This document shows positions 6,821-13,345 of a stretch of 19,729 nucleotides of DNA, in pieces. The translations under genes were made by a program, and so were the position numbers. Within the stretch, counting starts at the first letter, position 1, and each line of letters opens with the position of its first letter. The notes beneath the pieces are model-generated. The model had not been told where the DNA came from. It did not search any database and was given only the letters and a program-made list of their open reading frames with translations. The DNA lies in NCBI GenBank assembly GCA_050942745.1, contig JBMNNX010000113.1, positions 1 to 19,729 on the forward strand. Direction: 5' to 3'. Source of the stretch: UBA10939 sp050942745. Lineage in GTDB: Bacteria > Myxococcota > Myxococcia > Myxococcales > UBA5297.

Positions 6821-7483
6821 CTACCAAACGCCCAGGGCGCGGGCGTCTCGCGGGTCGATGCCGTGCTTGACGATGAGCTCTAGGAGCCGGCCTTCGGCCT
6901 CTTGCAGGTTCTTCTCGGCCTGCTCCCAAGCCTCGGCGCGGAAGCGCACGGCGGTGGCGGCGCCGCGCTGGTAGGCCTGCTCGTAGTCCTGCGAGGCGAG
7001 CGACGCCTCCTCGCGCGCCTCGCGGACGCGCCGGCGGGCGTGGGCGAACAGCGGGTCTGCGCGGAGGTCTTCGAGCTTGGCGCGCGCGGCGTCGCGCCGC
7101 GCCTGCGTCTCCATGTCCACTTGGTTTGGGGCCTCCTCCAGGCTCGTGACGCACTCGTCGAGCTCGCGCAGCGCGGCGCGCGAGCGCATCCCGGGGCAGC
7201 GTTCGGTGTGGCGCTGCCAGATTCGGCGGGCTCGTTCGGCGTAGGCCTCGGGCAAGGTCGGCGGCGCGTCGCCGCACAGCTTCTCGCTGTCGGCTCGGAT
7301 CTGCCGGGCGCAGGCGATGTCTTCCTGATCCTGCTCGCTGGTCGAGACCTCGCCGACCGCCGCGGGCGCGTCGGGGCTTTCGCTGTCCCAGACCGAGTCG
7401 CGTGTGCCCGCGCTCTGAGCCGCGCAGCCCAACGCGAACAGGGAGGAGAGAACGGCGCACCGCACGCAGCGCTCTTGACGCAT
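6821..7483 (-). CDS. Probable lipoprotein with helical, charged C-terminal half
   Basis: The 220-residue protein starts with a short basic region and hydrophobic stretch ending in FALGC, so Cys20 is a likely lipidation site, though the residues before it are not the ideal lipobox. Residues 21-55 are Ser/Asp/Glu-rich linker. Cys58, Cys70, Cys96 and Cys111 could form disulfides outside the cytoplasm. Residues 125-205 are rich in Ala, Glu and Arg and probably form long helices or a coiled coil. No known family is recognised. The ATG at 7483 follows CAGGAGCCACC, a good ribosome site, and sits directly before the signal sequence; a longer upstream in-frame extension would bury the signal. It is divergent from the methyltransferase gene and leads a likely two-gene unit with the zinc-ribbon gene. 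Confidence 0.7.
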   Translation of the reverse strand: MRQERCVRCAVLSSLFALGCAAQSAGTRDSVWDSESPDAPAAVGEVSTSEQDQEDIACARQIRADSEKLCGDAPPTLPEAYAERARRIWQRHTERCPGMRSRAALRELDECVTSLEEAPNQVDMETQARRDAARAKLEDLRADPLFAHARRRVREAREEASLASQDYEQAYQRGAATAVRFRAEAWEQAEKNLQEAEGRLLELIVKHGIDPRDARALGVW

Positions 7484-7583
7484 GGTGGCTCCTGAGGAGG
7501 GAGGGCGAAGCGGCGCGCGGTTCACTTCTTCGCCGCGATCTGAGAAAACGGCGCGCCGACGGCCGCAACGTTGGCATACGACC

Positions 7584-8792
7584 ATGTCCAATCTCAAGCT
7601 CACGCTGGTCAAGGACCTCGCCCGCCACCTGCGCGCGGGGCACCCTTGGGTCTTCAAGCAGGCCATCGCCAAGGTGCCCAAGCTGCCCGCCGGCGCCATC
7701 GTCGACATCGTCGATCACGGCCGCTTTGTCGCCCGCGGCTACTTCGATCCTTATTCGCACATCGCCGTGCGCGTGCTCACCCGCGACGAGCGCGAGACCG
7801 TGGACGCGGCCTTCTTCCGCCGCCGCATCGCGCGGGCGCTGACGCTGCGCGCGGCGCTGCTCGACAGGTCCGAGACCGACGCGTATCGCCTCGTCCACGG
7901 CGAGGGCGACGGCTTGCCCGGGGTCATCGTCGATCTCTACGCGGGCTTTGCCGTGCTCAAGCTCTACTCGGCCGGCCTCACCCCGCACCGGGCGACCATC
8001 CTCGACGCGCTGCGGGCGCTCGTCCCGGGCCTGAAGGGCATAGTCGGCCGCGACGAGGTCGACTGCGAGCCGACCGAGGGCGAAGAGGGCCGGCCGCAGG
8101 GAAAGTCGCTGTGGGGCGAGGCCGCCCCGGAGCTTGTCGCCGTCCGCGAGAACGGAGCGCGCTTCCTCGTCGACGTGCTCGCCGGGCAGAAGACCGGCTT
8201 CTTCCTCGACCAGCGCGACAACCGCCGCCTCGTGCGCGATCTGGCGCGCGGACGCGAGGTCCTCAACTGCTTCTCGTACACCGGCGGCTTCTCGGTGAAC
8301 GCGGCGCTCGGAGGTGCCAAGCAGGTGACGAGCGTCGACCTCGACGCCGACGCCATCGCGCTGGCGCGCCGCAACTTCAAGGAGAACGGCCTGAGCGCCG
8401 AGTCGCACGACTTCCTCGCGGCGGACGTCGGCGAGGTGCTCAAGTCCTTCGCCGCCCAGGGCCGGCAGTTCGACCTGGTGATCCTCGATCCGCCCGCCTA
8501 CGCCAAGAGCCAGCGCGCGGTCGAGGCCGCGGTCGCCGGTTACGCGAGCCTCAACCGGACCGCGCTCTCGGTGCTCAAGCCCGGCGGCATCCTCTGCACC
8601 TCGAGCTGCACCGCGCGCGTCTCGGGCGAGGCCTTCCTCGGAGCTGTCAAGGAGGCAGGCTTCAAGGCGGGCGTGGACCTGCAGCTCGTCCATCAGCGCT
8701 ACCAGCCGCCCGACCACCCCGTGCTGTTGCAGTTCCCGGAGGGCCGCTACCTGAAGTTCTTCGTCCTCTGGAGGGTAGCGTCGGGGCTTTGA
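7584..8792 (+). CDS. Class I rRNA large-subunit methyltransferase, RlmI-like (COG1092)
   Basis: The 402-residue protein has the layout of RlmI/YccW enzymes, which methylate cytosine C5 in 23S rRNA using S-adenosylmethionine. Residues 4-75 form a PUA-type RNA-binding domain with the HPWVF signature (20-24). Residues 180-400 are the Rossmann methyltransferase: GQKTGFFLDQR (201-211), the SAM loop LNCFSYTGGFS (227-237), VDLD (251-254), the family motif DPPAYAKS (302-309) and the SC-containing strand CTSSCTARVSGE (338-349). The length is normal. The ATG at 7584 starts the PUA fold. No strong ribosome site precedes it. The exact position methylated cannot be told from sequence, so I do not give a symbol. 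The stop codon overlaps the -35 element of the next gene. Confidence 0.9.
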   Translation: MSNLKLTLVKDLARHLRAGHPWVFKQAIAKVPKLPAGAIVDIVDHGRFVARGYFDPYSHIAVRVLTRDERETVDAAFFRRRIARALTLRAALLDRSETDAYRLVHGEGDGLPGVIVDLYAGFAVLKLYSAGLTPHRATILDALRALVPGLKGIVGRDEVDCEPTEGEEGRPQGKSLWGEAAPELVAVRENGARFLVDVLAGQKTGFFLDQRDNRRLVRDLARGREVLNCFSYTGGFSVNAALGGAKQVTSVDLDADAIALARRNFKENGLSAESHDFLAADVGEVLKSFAAQGRQFDLVILDPPAYAKSQRAVEAAVAGYASLNRTALSVLKPGGILCTSSCTARVSGEAFLGAVKEAGFKAGVDLQLVHQRYQPPDHPVLLQFPEGRYLKFFVLWRVASGL

Positions 8793-8816
8793 CAGTCGCC
8801 GCGGCAGCCCTAGAAT
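8789..8816 (+). promoter_or_regulatory. Strong sigma-70-type promoter for the 8869 lipoprotein gene
   Basis: A perfect -35 hexamer TTGACA (8789-8794) is followed after 16 bases by TAGAAT (8811-8816), one base from the consensus -10. The -35 overlaps the stop codon of the methyltransferase gene. The spacing to the ATG at 8869 leaves a leader of about 45 bases. Confidence 0.75.
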
Positions 8817-8868
8817 CGGCCCGCTATCACGGGCCGGCCCAAACCCCCAAGCACTGCGAGGCTCCACC

Positions 8869-9414
8869 ATGAAGCGAAGCGTCATTCTCGGTCTGGCACT
8901 CATCGCCGGCGCGGCCTGCGGGCCCCAGCCGCTGACCGTTTGGAAGGTGTCGAAGTTCGAGGGAGAGCGTCCCGACTCCTGCTACGTGAACAACATCCCG
9001 CCCGACGACAAGCACCAGACCGGCGTGCAGACCGACTTGGGCACCTGGGAGCTCTACGAAGGGCCGGAGGGCAAGTTCTTCCTCGCTGGCGTGAGCGTGG
9101 ATGGCGCCGCGTTCCTGCCGAGCAAGCAGACCCTCGAGGGCACCTTCCAGGACGACGTCTACACCTTCGACGTGACCGACACGGTCATCAAGAAGCGCAA
9201 CGAAGGCGCGGCCGTCATCACCGTCTCGGTGCAGACCACCATCAAGTTCACCGTCGACGGTGACACCTTCAGCGGCACCTGGACCCAGACCGACAGCTTC
9301 GACTGCACCGGCACGGCGTGCAATCCCAACTTCAAGCTCGAGAACCCGACCTGCACCGTGACGCACCAGATCAAGGGCGCTCGCGTTGAGGTCGAAAACC
9401 TGCACGTCCTCTAG
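8869..9414 (+). CDS. Small cysteine-containing lipoprotein of unknown function
   Basis: The 181-residue protein opens with a basic end and hydrophobic stretch ending in AGAAC, so Cys17 is a likely lipidation site. The mature part is rich in Thr, Asp and Val in alternating patterns that suggest a beta-sandwich or barrel. It has Cys39 and a cluster of three cysteines in about the last 45 residues, probably in disulfides. I recognise no family. The ATG at 8869 follows GCGAGGCTCCACC. It has its own promoter and a terminator directly downstream, so it is most likely a single-gene transcript. It may sit on the inner leaflet of the outer membrane or on the surface. Its layout resembles the product of 18904-19506. 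Confidence 0.75.
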   Translation: MKRSVILGLALIAGAACGPQPLTVWKVSKFEGERPDSCYVNNIPPDDKHQTGVQTDLGTWELYEGPEGKFFLAGVSVDGAAFLPSKQTLEGTFQDDVYTFDVTDTVIKKRNEGAAVITVSVQTTIKFTVDGDTFSGTWTQTDSFDCTGTACNPNFKLENPTCTVTHQIKGARVEVENLHVL

Positions 9415-9439
9415 CCACACCGCCAAGGTCTCTCCGCAG

Positions 9440-9477
9440 GCGGGAGCTCCGGCAGCGCGGGGCTCCCGCTTTGCTTT
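9440..9477 (+). terminator. Intrinsic terminator after the 8869 lipoprotein gene
   Basis: GCGGGAGC (9440-9447) pairs with GCTCCCGC (9462-9469) across a 14-base loop. TTTGCTTT follows directly. It lies 25 bases after the stop codon. This is the clearest intrinsic terminator in the window. Confidence 0.75.
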
Positions 9478-9556
9478 AGGGGCGGAAGACCGGCAGCCGG
9501 GCGCCCTCGCGGTCGAGTGTTGCGCCGCGCCCGAGGGTGCGCTCTGAGGAGTCCTC

Positions 9557-10207
9557 ATGGTCTTGCGCGGACAGTTTCTCGAGCGGCCCACCATCGTCCC
9601 CTCGGGCGGCGCCTACCTCGACGCGCTCTCGCATCGCGGCGAGAAGCGGCCGGGGCTGCTCATCCTCGCGCCGCATCCGAGCCGCGGCGGCAGCATGGAC
9701 TCGCCGGTCTGCGCCGAGCTCGCCTTCTCCGCCTCGCAGCGCGGCCATCCGACCCTGCGCTTCAACTACCGCGGGGTCGGCGCCTCGCAGGGCGAGCTGT
9801 CGGACAGGGCGGGCTGTGTCGAGGACGCCCGCGCCGCGCTCGGCCTGCTGCGCGAGAACGTCGGGCACGAAGAGATTGTGCTCGCCGGCTACGACTTCGG
9901 CGCCGAGGTCGCGCTCGAGCTGGCGCTCTCCGGAGAAGCGCTCGTTGGCGTCGCCGTCATCGCGCCGGTCACCTCGGCGTATGACTTTTCGCCGCTCGCG
10001 AGCCTCAAAGTGCCCGGGCTCGTCGTCGTCGGGCAGAGGGACCCGATGGGCGACCGACGCGCGCTCGCCGAGCTATGTCAGGGCTCGGGCGACGAGCTCG
10101 TCGTCATCCCCGGGGCCGATCATGTGTTCAGCGTGGGGCTGACCAGCGTGGGCCGGGCCGTCGCCGCGTTCCTCGCCGGAGAGCGGGCAGGCGACGCCAT
10201 CGCGTAA
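9557..10207 (+). CDS. Alpha/beta hydrolase (COG2945-like) with Asp at the nucleophile position
   Basis: The 216-residue protein has the alpha/beta hydrolase core: LLILAPHPSRGGSMDSPV (34-51) with the oxyanion-hole region, FNYRGVGASQG (69-79), the nucleophile elbow AGYDFGAE (110-117), the acid strand VVVGQRDP (156-163) and the catalytic histidine in GADHVF (186-191). The expected triad is position 113, Asp162 and His189. Position 113 is Asp (GAC), where COG2945 relatives usually have Ser. Haloalkane dehalogenases and epoxide hydrolases use Asp nucleophiles, so altered chemistry or loss of activity are both possible. The ATG at 9557 follows GAGGAG at five bases, a strong ribosome site. No signal peptide is present. 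It is convergent with lexA, 38 bases apart. Confidence 0.85.
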   Translation: MVLRGQFLERPTIVPSGGAYLDALSHRGEKRPGLLILAPHPSRGGSMDSPVCAELAFSASQRGHPTLRFNYRGVGASQGELSDRAGCVEDARAALGLLRENVGHEEIVLAGYDFGAEVALELALSGEALVGVAVIAPVTSAYDFSPLASLKVPGLVVVGQRDPMGDRRALAELCQGSGDELVVIPGADHVFSVGLTSVGRAVAAFLAGERAGDAIA

Positions 10208-10245
10208 GGCGGCGCGCAGGAACGCCAGCCGCTCGGGCCGTTCGC

Positions 10246-10902
10246 CTACGCCCTCGCCACCTTGCGAAAGACACCGACCACGATGCCGAGCAGCGCGACG
10301 TCGCGCGCGGCCTCGCGCTCGACGACGATGGGCTTCATCGACGGGTTGGAGGGCTGCAGCCGGATGCGGCGCCCCTCGGGGTAGAAGCGCTTCACCGTCG
10401 CCTCGCCCTCGAGCATCGCGACGACGATGTCCCCGGCCTGCGCGTTCGGCTGACGGCGCACGAAGACGATATCGCCGTCGAGGATCCCGTCGCCGATCAT
10501 GCTGTCGCCCTTGACCCGAAGGCCGAAGACGTCCTTGCCGGCCTGGGGCAGCAGGTTGGCGTCGATCTCCACGACGTCGTCAAGGTTCTGCTCGGCGAGC
10601 AGCGGCTCGCCGGCCGCGACGCGTCCGACGACGGGGATCTCCACCGAACGGCCGGCGCTCGGCGAGGCGAGGCCGAGGAGGTTGCGCGCCAGGGCGGTCG
10701 GGACGAGCGCGCGGCTCTTCTGCTCGCCGCGCCGCAGGTAGCCCTTGCGCTCGAGGGCGATGAGGTGGTCGTTGACGCCGTTGGTGCTCTTGATCTGGAA
10801 CTCCTGGCCTATCTCGCGGATCGTCGGCGGAAAGCCGCGCTCGCCGCTTCGCTTGATGATGAAGGCCAATATCTGCTTCTGGCGTTCGGTCAGCTCGTCC
10901 AT
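10246..10902 (-). CDS. lexA: LexA SOS repressor
   Basis: The 218-residue protein is LexA, the repressor that cuts itself when RecA filaments form after DNA damage. Numbering from the ATG, residues 1-65 are the winged helix-turn-helix (LTERQKQIL, then the recognition helix region STNGVNDHLIALERKGYL). The Ala-Gly cleavage pair is Ala97-Gly98 in VGRVAAGEPL. The catalytic Ser134 lies in KGDSMIGDGI and the general-base Lys171 in GEATVKRF. Length and all key residues are normal. The ATG at 10902 is chosen because GAGGTG sits 8 bases before it. A GTG at 10911 would add three residues but overlaps that ribosome site. A LexA box lies 28 bases upstream, so the gene is almost certainly autoregulated. 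Confidence 0.97.
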   Translation of the reverse strand: MDELTERQKQILAFIIKRSGERGFPPTIREIGQEFQIKSTNGVNDHLIALERKGYLRRGEQKSRALVPTALARNLLGLASPSAGRSVEIPVVGRVAAGEPLLAEQNLDDVVEIDANLLPQAGKDVFGLRVKGDSMIGDGILDGDIVFVRRQPNAQAGDIVVAMLEGEATVKRFYPEGRRIRLQPSNPSMKPIVVEREAARDVALLGIVVGVFRKVARA

Positions 10903-10930
10903 TTCGGCCACCTCGAGCGCGAGACTCTAG

Positions 10931-10947
10931 GCTGAACGCGCGTATAG
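10931..10947 (-). promoter_or_regulatory. LexA-binding site (SOS box) of myxobacterial type
   Basis: On the minus strand this reads CTATACGCGCGTTCAGC, which agrees at all 17 positions with the M. xanthus LexA consensus CTRHAMRYBYGTTCAGS as I remember it. It is 28 bases upstream of the lexA ATG and 72 bases from the divergent gene at 11020, so it may control both. It contains a TATACG that could be the lexA -10, so bound LexA would block polymerase. Confidence 0.85.
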
Positions 10948-11019
10948 CGCAAGGGCGAGCCCTCGCGTGAGCGGTCGGCACTTCACGCCCGCCCGGTTTG
11001 CGGTGAAAATGCCGCGCTC

Positions 11020-12048
11020 GTGCCCACCTCGCGAAAGATCGGTTTTTCGGAAGCGCTTTCCGCCGGCTTTGGCCTCGCTCGCCGGGCTCCCGGCGTCGTC
11101 GCTTTTGCCTGGGTCGGCGAGTGCGCCTCGGTCGTGCTCGGCTTGGCTTTGCAGGTAGTCTTCGCCGCTCTGGCGCTGCGCGCCGCATTCGATGGCCTGG
11201 CCACGCAGCCTGCCGTCTTCTTCGGCGAGCCCATTGACCTTCAGCGCTTCTCCCTGCCGGCTCCGACCTTGCCGCTCGCGGGCGCAGCGATCGCCTCCGG
11301 CGTGCTCGTGCTCGTCCTTCGCCTTGTCTGGCTGTCCGCGGGCGCGCGGGTCTTCGGGCTGCGCCTCGCCGGCGAAGAGGTCCCCTTCACCGTGGGCCGC
11401 ATCGTCGAGCGACTCGCGCCCGCGACGCTGGTCGGCTTGCTCTTCGTGCCGATCTACCTGTCGGCGTGGCTCTTCGGAGCGACCGCCATCGGTGCCTCGG
11501 GCCTCGCCTACGCCCGTGCGCTCGGCACCGGACGCGGCGGCTTCGCGGGCGCGCTGGCCCTGGCGCTCGCCCTGCTCCTCGCCTTCGTCGTGACCAAGGC
11601 CGTCGAGGTCCTCTTCCGCCTCACGATGGTGCGCGCGGTGGCTGGGGATGAAGGCCCGGTGCGCGCGCTCGCGGCCGCGGCCCGGCTCGGCCTCGAGCGG
11701 CTCGGCGCATTCGCCGGCCTCATGGTCGTGTTCGGCTTTCTCCAGGGGATAGCGGCGTTCGTCGCCGGCGCTGGCAGCCTGATGCCGGCGGGCGAGGGCA
11801 AGGCGGCGCTCCTCATCCCCATCGCCGGCAGCCTGCTTACTGGCTTGATTGGCGCGGCGCTCTTCGCCTGGCTCGCGACTATCGAGCTCGGTGCCTTCAC
11901 CGCCATCGACGCGGGCGCGCGCGGCGTGCTGCCGGAGCCGCCGCCACAGGAGCCGGCGCCACAGGAGCCGCCCTTGCCGACCGAGCTGCTCGTCGAGTCG
12001 GAGCCCATTCTTTCGACCGAAGTCATCTGCGGCACCGAGCCGGTCTGA
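11020..12048 (+). CDS. Hypothetical six-helix integral membrane protein
   Basis: The 342-residue product has about six membrane segments, at roughly 24-55, 83-107, 133-161, 173-200, 229-253 and 262-290. A positively charged N-terminus (SRK, RR at 21-22) suggests a cytosolic start. The last 40 residues are Pro/Glu-rich with repeated PPPQEPAPQEPP (307-318), probably a flexible cytosolic tail. I do not recognise a family, and no catalytic motif stands out. The start is uncertain: GTG at 11020 has only a weak ribosome site, and the ATG at 11009 is in another frame. It diverges from lexA with the LexA box in between, which raises the possibility of damage-linked control. A hairpin (12088-12109) lies 40 bases after the stop. 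Confidence 0.7.
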   Translation: MPTSRKIGFSEALSAGFGLARRAPGVVAFAWVGECASVVLGLALQVVFAALALRAAFDGLATQPAVFFGEPIDLQRFSLPAPTLPLAGAAIASGVLVLVLRLVWLSAGARVFGLRLAGEEVPFTVGRIVERLAPATLVGLLFVPIYLSAWLFGATAIGASGLAYARALGTGRGGFAGALALALALLLAFVVTKAVEVLFRLTMVRAVAGDEGPVRALAAAARLGLERLGAFAGLMVVFGFLQGIAAFVAGAGSLMPAGEGKAALLIPIAGSLLTGLIGAALFAWLATIELGAFTAIDAGARGVLPEPPPQEPAPQEPPLPTELLVESEPILSTEVICGTEPV

Positions 12049-12087
12049 CGGGGGCGCGCCGGGCGCGCTACTTACGCTCGGTGCGGC

Positions 12088-12109
12088 GTCCTTCCGTGGG
12101 CCGAAGGAC
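12088..12109 (+). terminator. Hairpin after the membrane protein gene
   Basis: GTCCTTC (12088-12094) pairs with GAAGGAC (12103-12109) around an 8-base loop, 40 bases beyond the stop codon. There is no T tract after it, so it could stop transcription only weakly or protect the transcript end. Confidence 0.35.
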
Positions 12110-12145
12110 TGCCAGGGGAAGTGGATCTGGCGCGCCAAAGCTCCC

Positions 12146-12179
12146 CCCTCCGATTCGAACTCTCTTGTGTTCCGGAGGG
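12146..12179. other. Long bulged hairpin, possible structured RNA
   Basis: CCCTCCG (12146-12152) pairs with CGGAGGG (12173-12179). Inside it, after a four-base bulge, GAAC (12157-12160) pairs with GTTC (12169-12172), closing an 8-base loop. That makes 11 base pairs in all. It could be part of a small RNA or a transcript-end structure. No family is recognised. Confidence 0.3.
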
Positions 12180-12378
12180 CCGGTCCCCACCCATCTGGAA
12201 CTCTTATGAGTCTTCGGCGCACAAGCGGCCCTCGTCCGGGGCTTTTCTGATCTCCCGGCAGGCCGACCGGTCTTCCAAATCGGGGCTCCATCCGCTGCGG
12301 TAGCGGGGCTCCGCGGGCGAGCAGGCTCTCGCCGCGCTCAGCAGCGACTCACGCGGCAGGCCCCCCGGTCGGGGCGGT

Positions 12379-12609
12379 GATCCAAAACGGCCTATCTCGA
12401 AGACCGAATCTTCGGTCTCCGAGACCGGAACTCGGATCCTTCCGACCGAAAGCCGGGTCTCTCAGATCGAACGACCGGTCTCTCCGACCGAAGGCCGGGT
12501 CTCTCAGATCGAACGGCCAGTCTCTCCGACCGGAAGCCGCGTCTCACCGACCGAATGTCCGGTCTTCCCGACTGAATGCCGGGTCACGGAGAGGAAACCG
12601 TCGGTCCCC
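12379..12609. repeat. 21-bp-period imperfect tandem repeat array
   Basis: Nine clear 21-bp units run from 12400 to 12588, with degenerate units on both sides. A typical unit is CCGACCGAAGGCCGGGTCTC plus one base. Units alternate between a CCGACCGAA form and a CAGATCGAA form, giving a 42-bp duplication (12442-12483 and 12484-12525) that differs at three positions. Most units contain a dyad with GACC and GGTC arms. The unit at 12400-12420 has seven-base arms, GACCGAA and TTCGGTC, around two bases. A further GACCGGTC lies at 12265-12272. A period of 21 bp is two helical turns, so each site would face the same side of the DNA. Confidence 0.85.
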
Positions 12610-13345
12610 CCGGCCACTCCGAGCGTCTACTTCCCCTTTCCGTAGGGCGGCGACCTCTCGTGAACGCCCGCTGCTCCTCGAGCCTGCTGACGCGTGCGGA
12701 CAACGCAGCACGATCGGCCCCGATGTTCCTTCGCGCCAATCGCGGATGAGGGAGCTAAGCTCGTGGACGTCGGCGAACTTACCGGGGGACGAAGGACTGC
12801 GTTGTCGCGCTGCAACTGGACCTCTCGTCGCCGCCGAAAGTGGATCAGGATCAACGCCCGAGCCCGATGTCGTGAAGCCGCGCGGCCGTGAGCGCGGGGG
12901 GACGACCTCGAGCCGGCCGCAGGAATCGCCCGGCCGATCCTCCGCCCTCCGGCCGTCCGAGCTCGGCTCCGCCCGGTCCCGTGCCCCCGCGGGCAGGGAC
13001 CGCCGCCGACCGGCGACTCGCGCGCCACGGAGGCCTTCGATTCGGGGCCTGCGGCAGGCGCCGCGCCGGGCGGTCTTCGGCCGAGCGCGCGCGCCGCGAG
13101 CGGCCGCCCGCGGCGTGGTCTTGCCGACCGGCCGGCTTCTCGCGTTCGCGCAGGAATGGTGGCACGCTCGAATAGCCTGTTCATCCCTTGATCCACGGGC
13201 GGCGTGAGGACCGAGAGTTGATCTACCCGAGCCAAGATCTCCGGAGACAGCGGCCGGCCTTGCGGCGCCGCTCGCCGTCGCGGGGCTGCGACTCCATCCC
13301 GCGGCGCCTGCCCTATTTGCCCGTGGCGCAGCCTCCACTTCGCCT

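Larger units (their letters stand above)
12049..13345. other. 1.3-kb region without a convincing gene
   Basis: Several overlapping open frames cross this stretch on both strands. They translate into Arg/Ser/Pro-rich sequence with no domain and without the strong third-position GC bias of the neighbouring genes, so I call none. The stretch contains hairpins at 12088-12109 and 12146-12179, a direct repeat of CGGGGCTCC (near 12280 and 12304), and the 21-bp tandem array at 12379-12609. From about 12610 to 13345 I see only GC-rich unstructured sequence, which should include the leader of the hybrid kinase gene. Confidence 0.5.

Noticed and set aside
7482..7583. Extended start of the methyltransferase at 7482
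   Set aside because: The extra 34 residues overlap the divergent lipoprotein start region and show no similarity to the PUA domain.
12130..12240. tRNA-like traces on the minus strand (GTTCGAATC and CTCATAA)
   Set aside because: The T stem does not pair, the two parts are too far apart, there is no D arm with GG, and no acceptor stem or CCA end is found.
12379..12609. Possible CRISPR array
   Set aside because: Units are contiguous with no unique spacers, the period is only 21 bp, and no cas gene is near.
12377..13207. A 276-codon + strand frame whose start translates the 21-bp repeats as heptapeptides
   Set aside because: Codon use lacks the strong third-position GC of real genes here, no domain is seen, and competing frames on the other strand are equally long.
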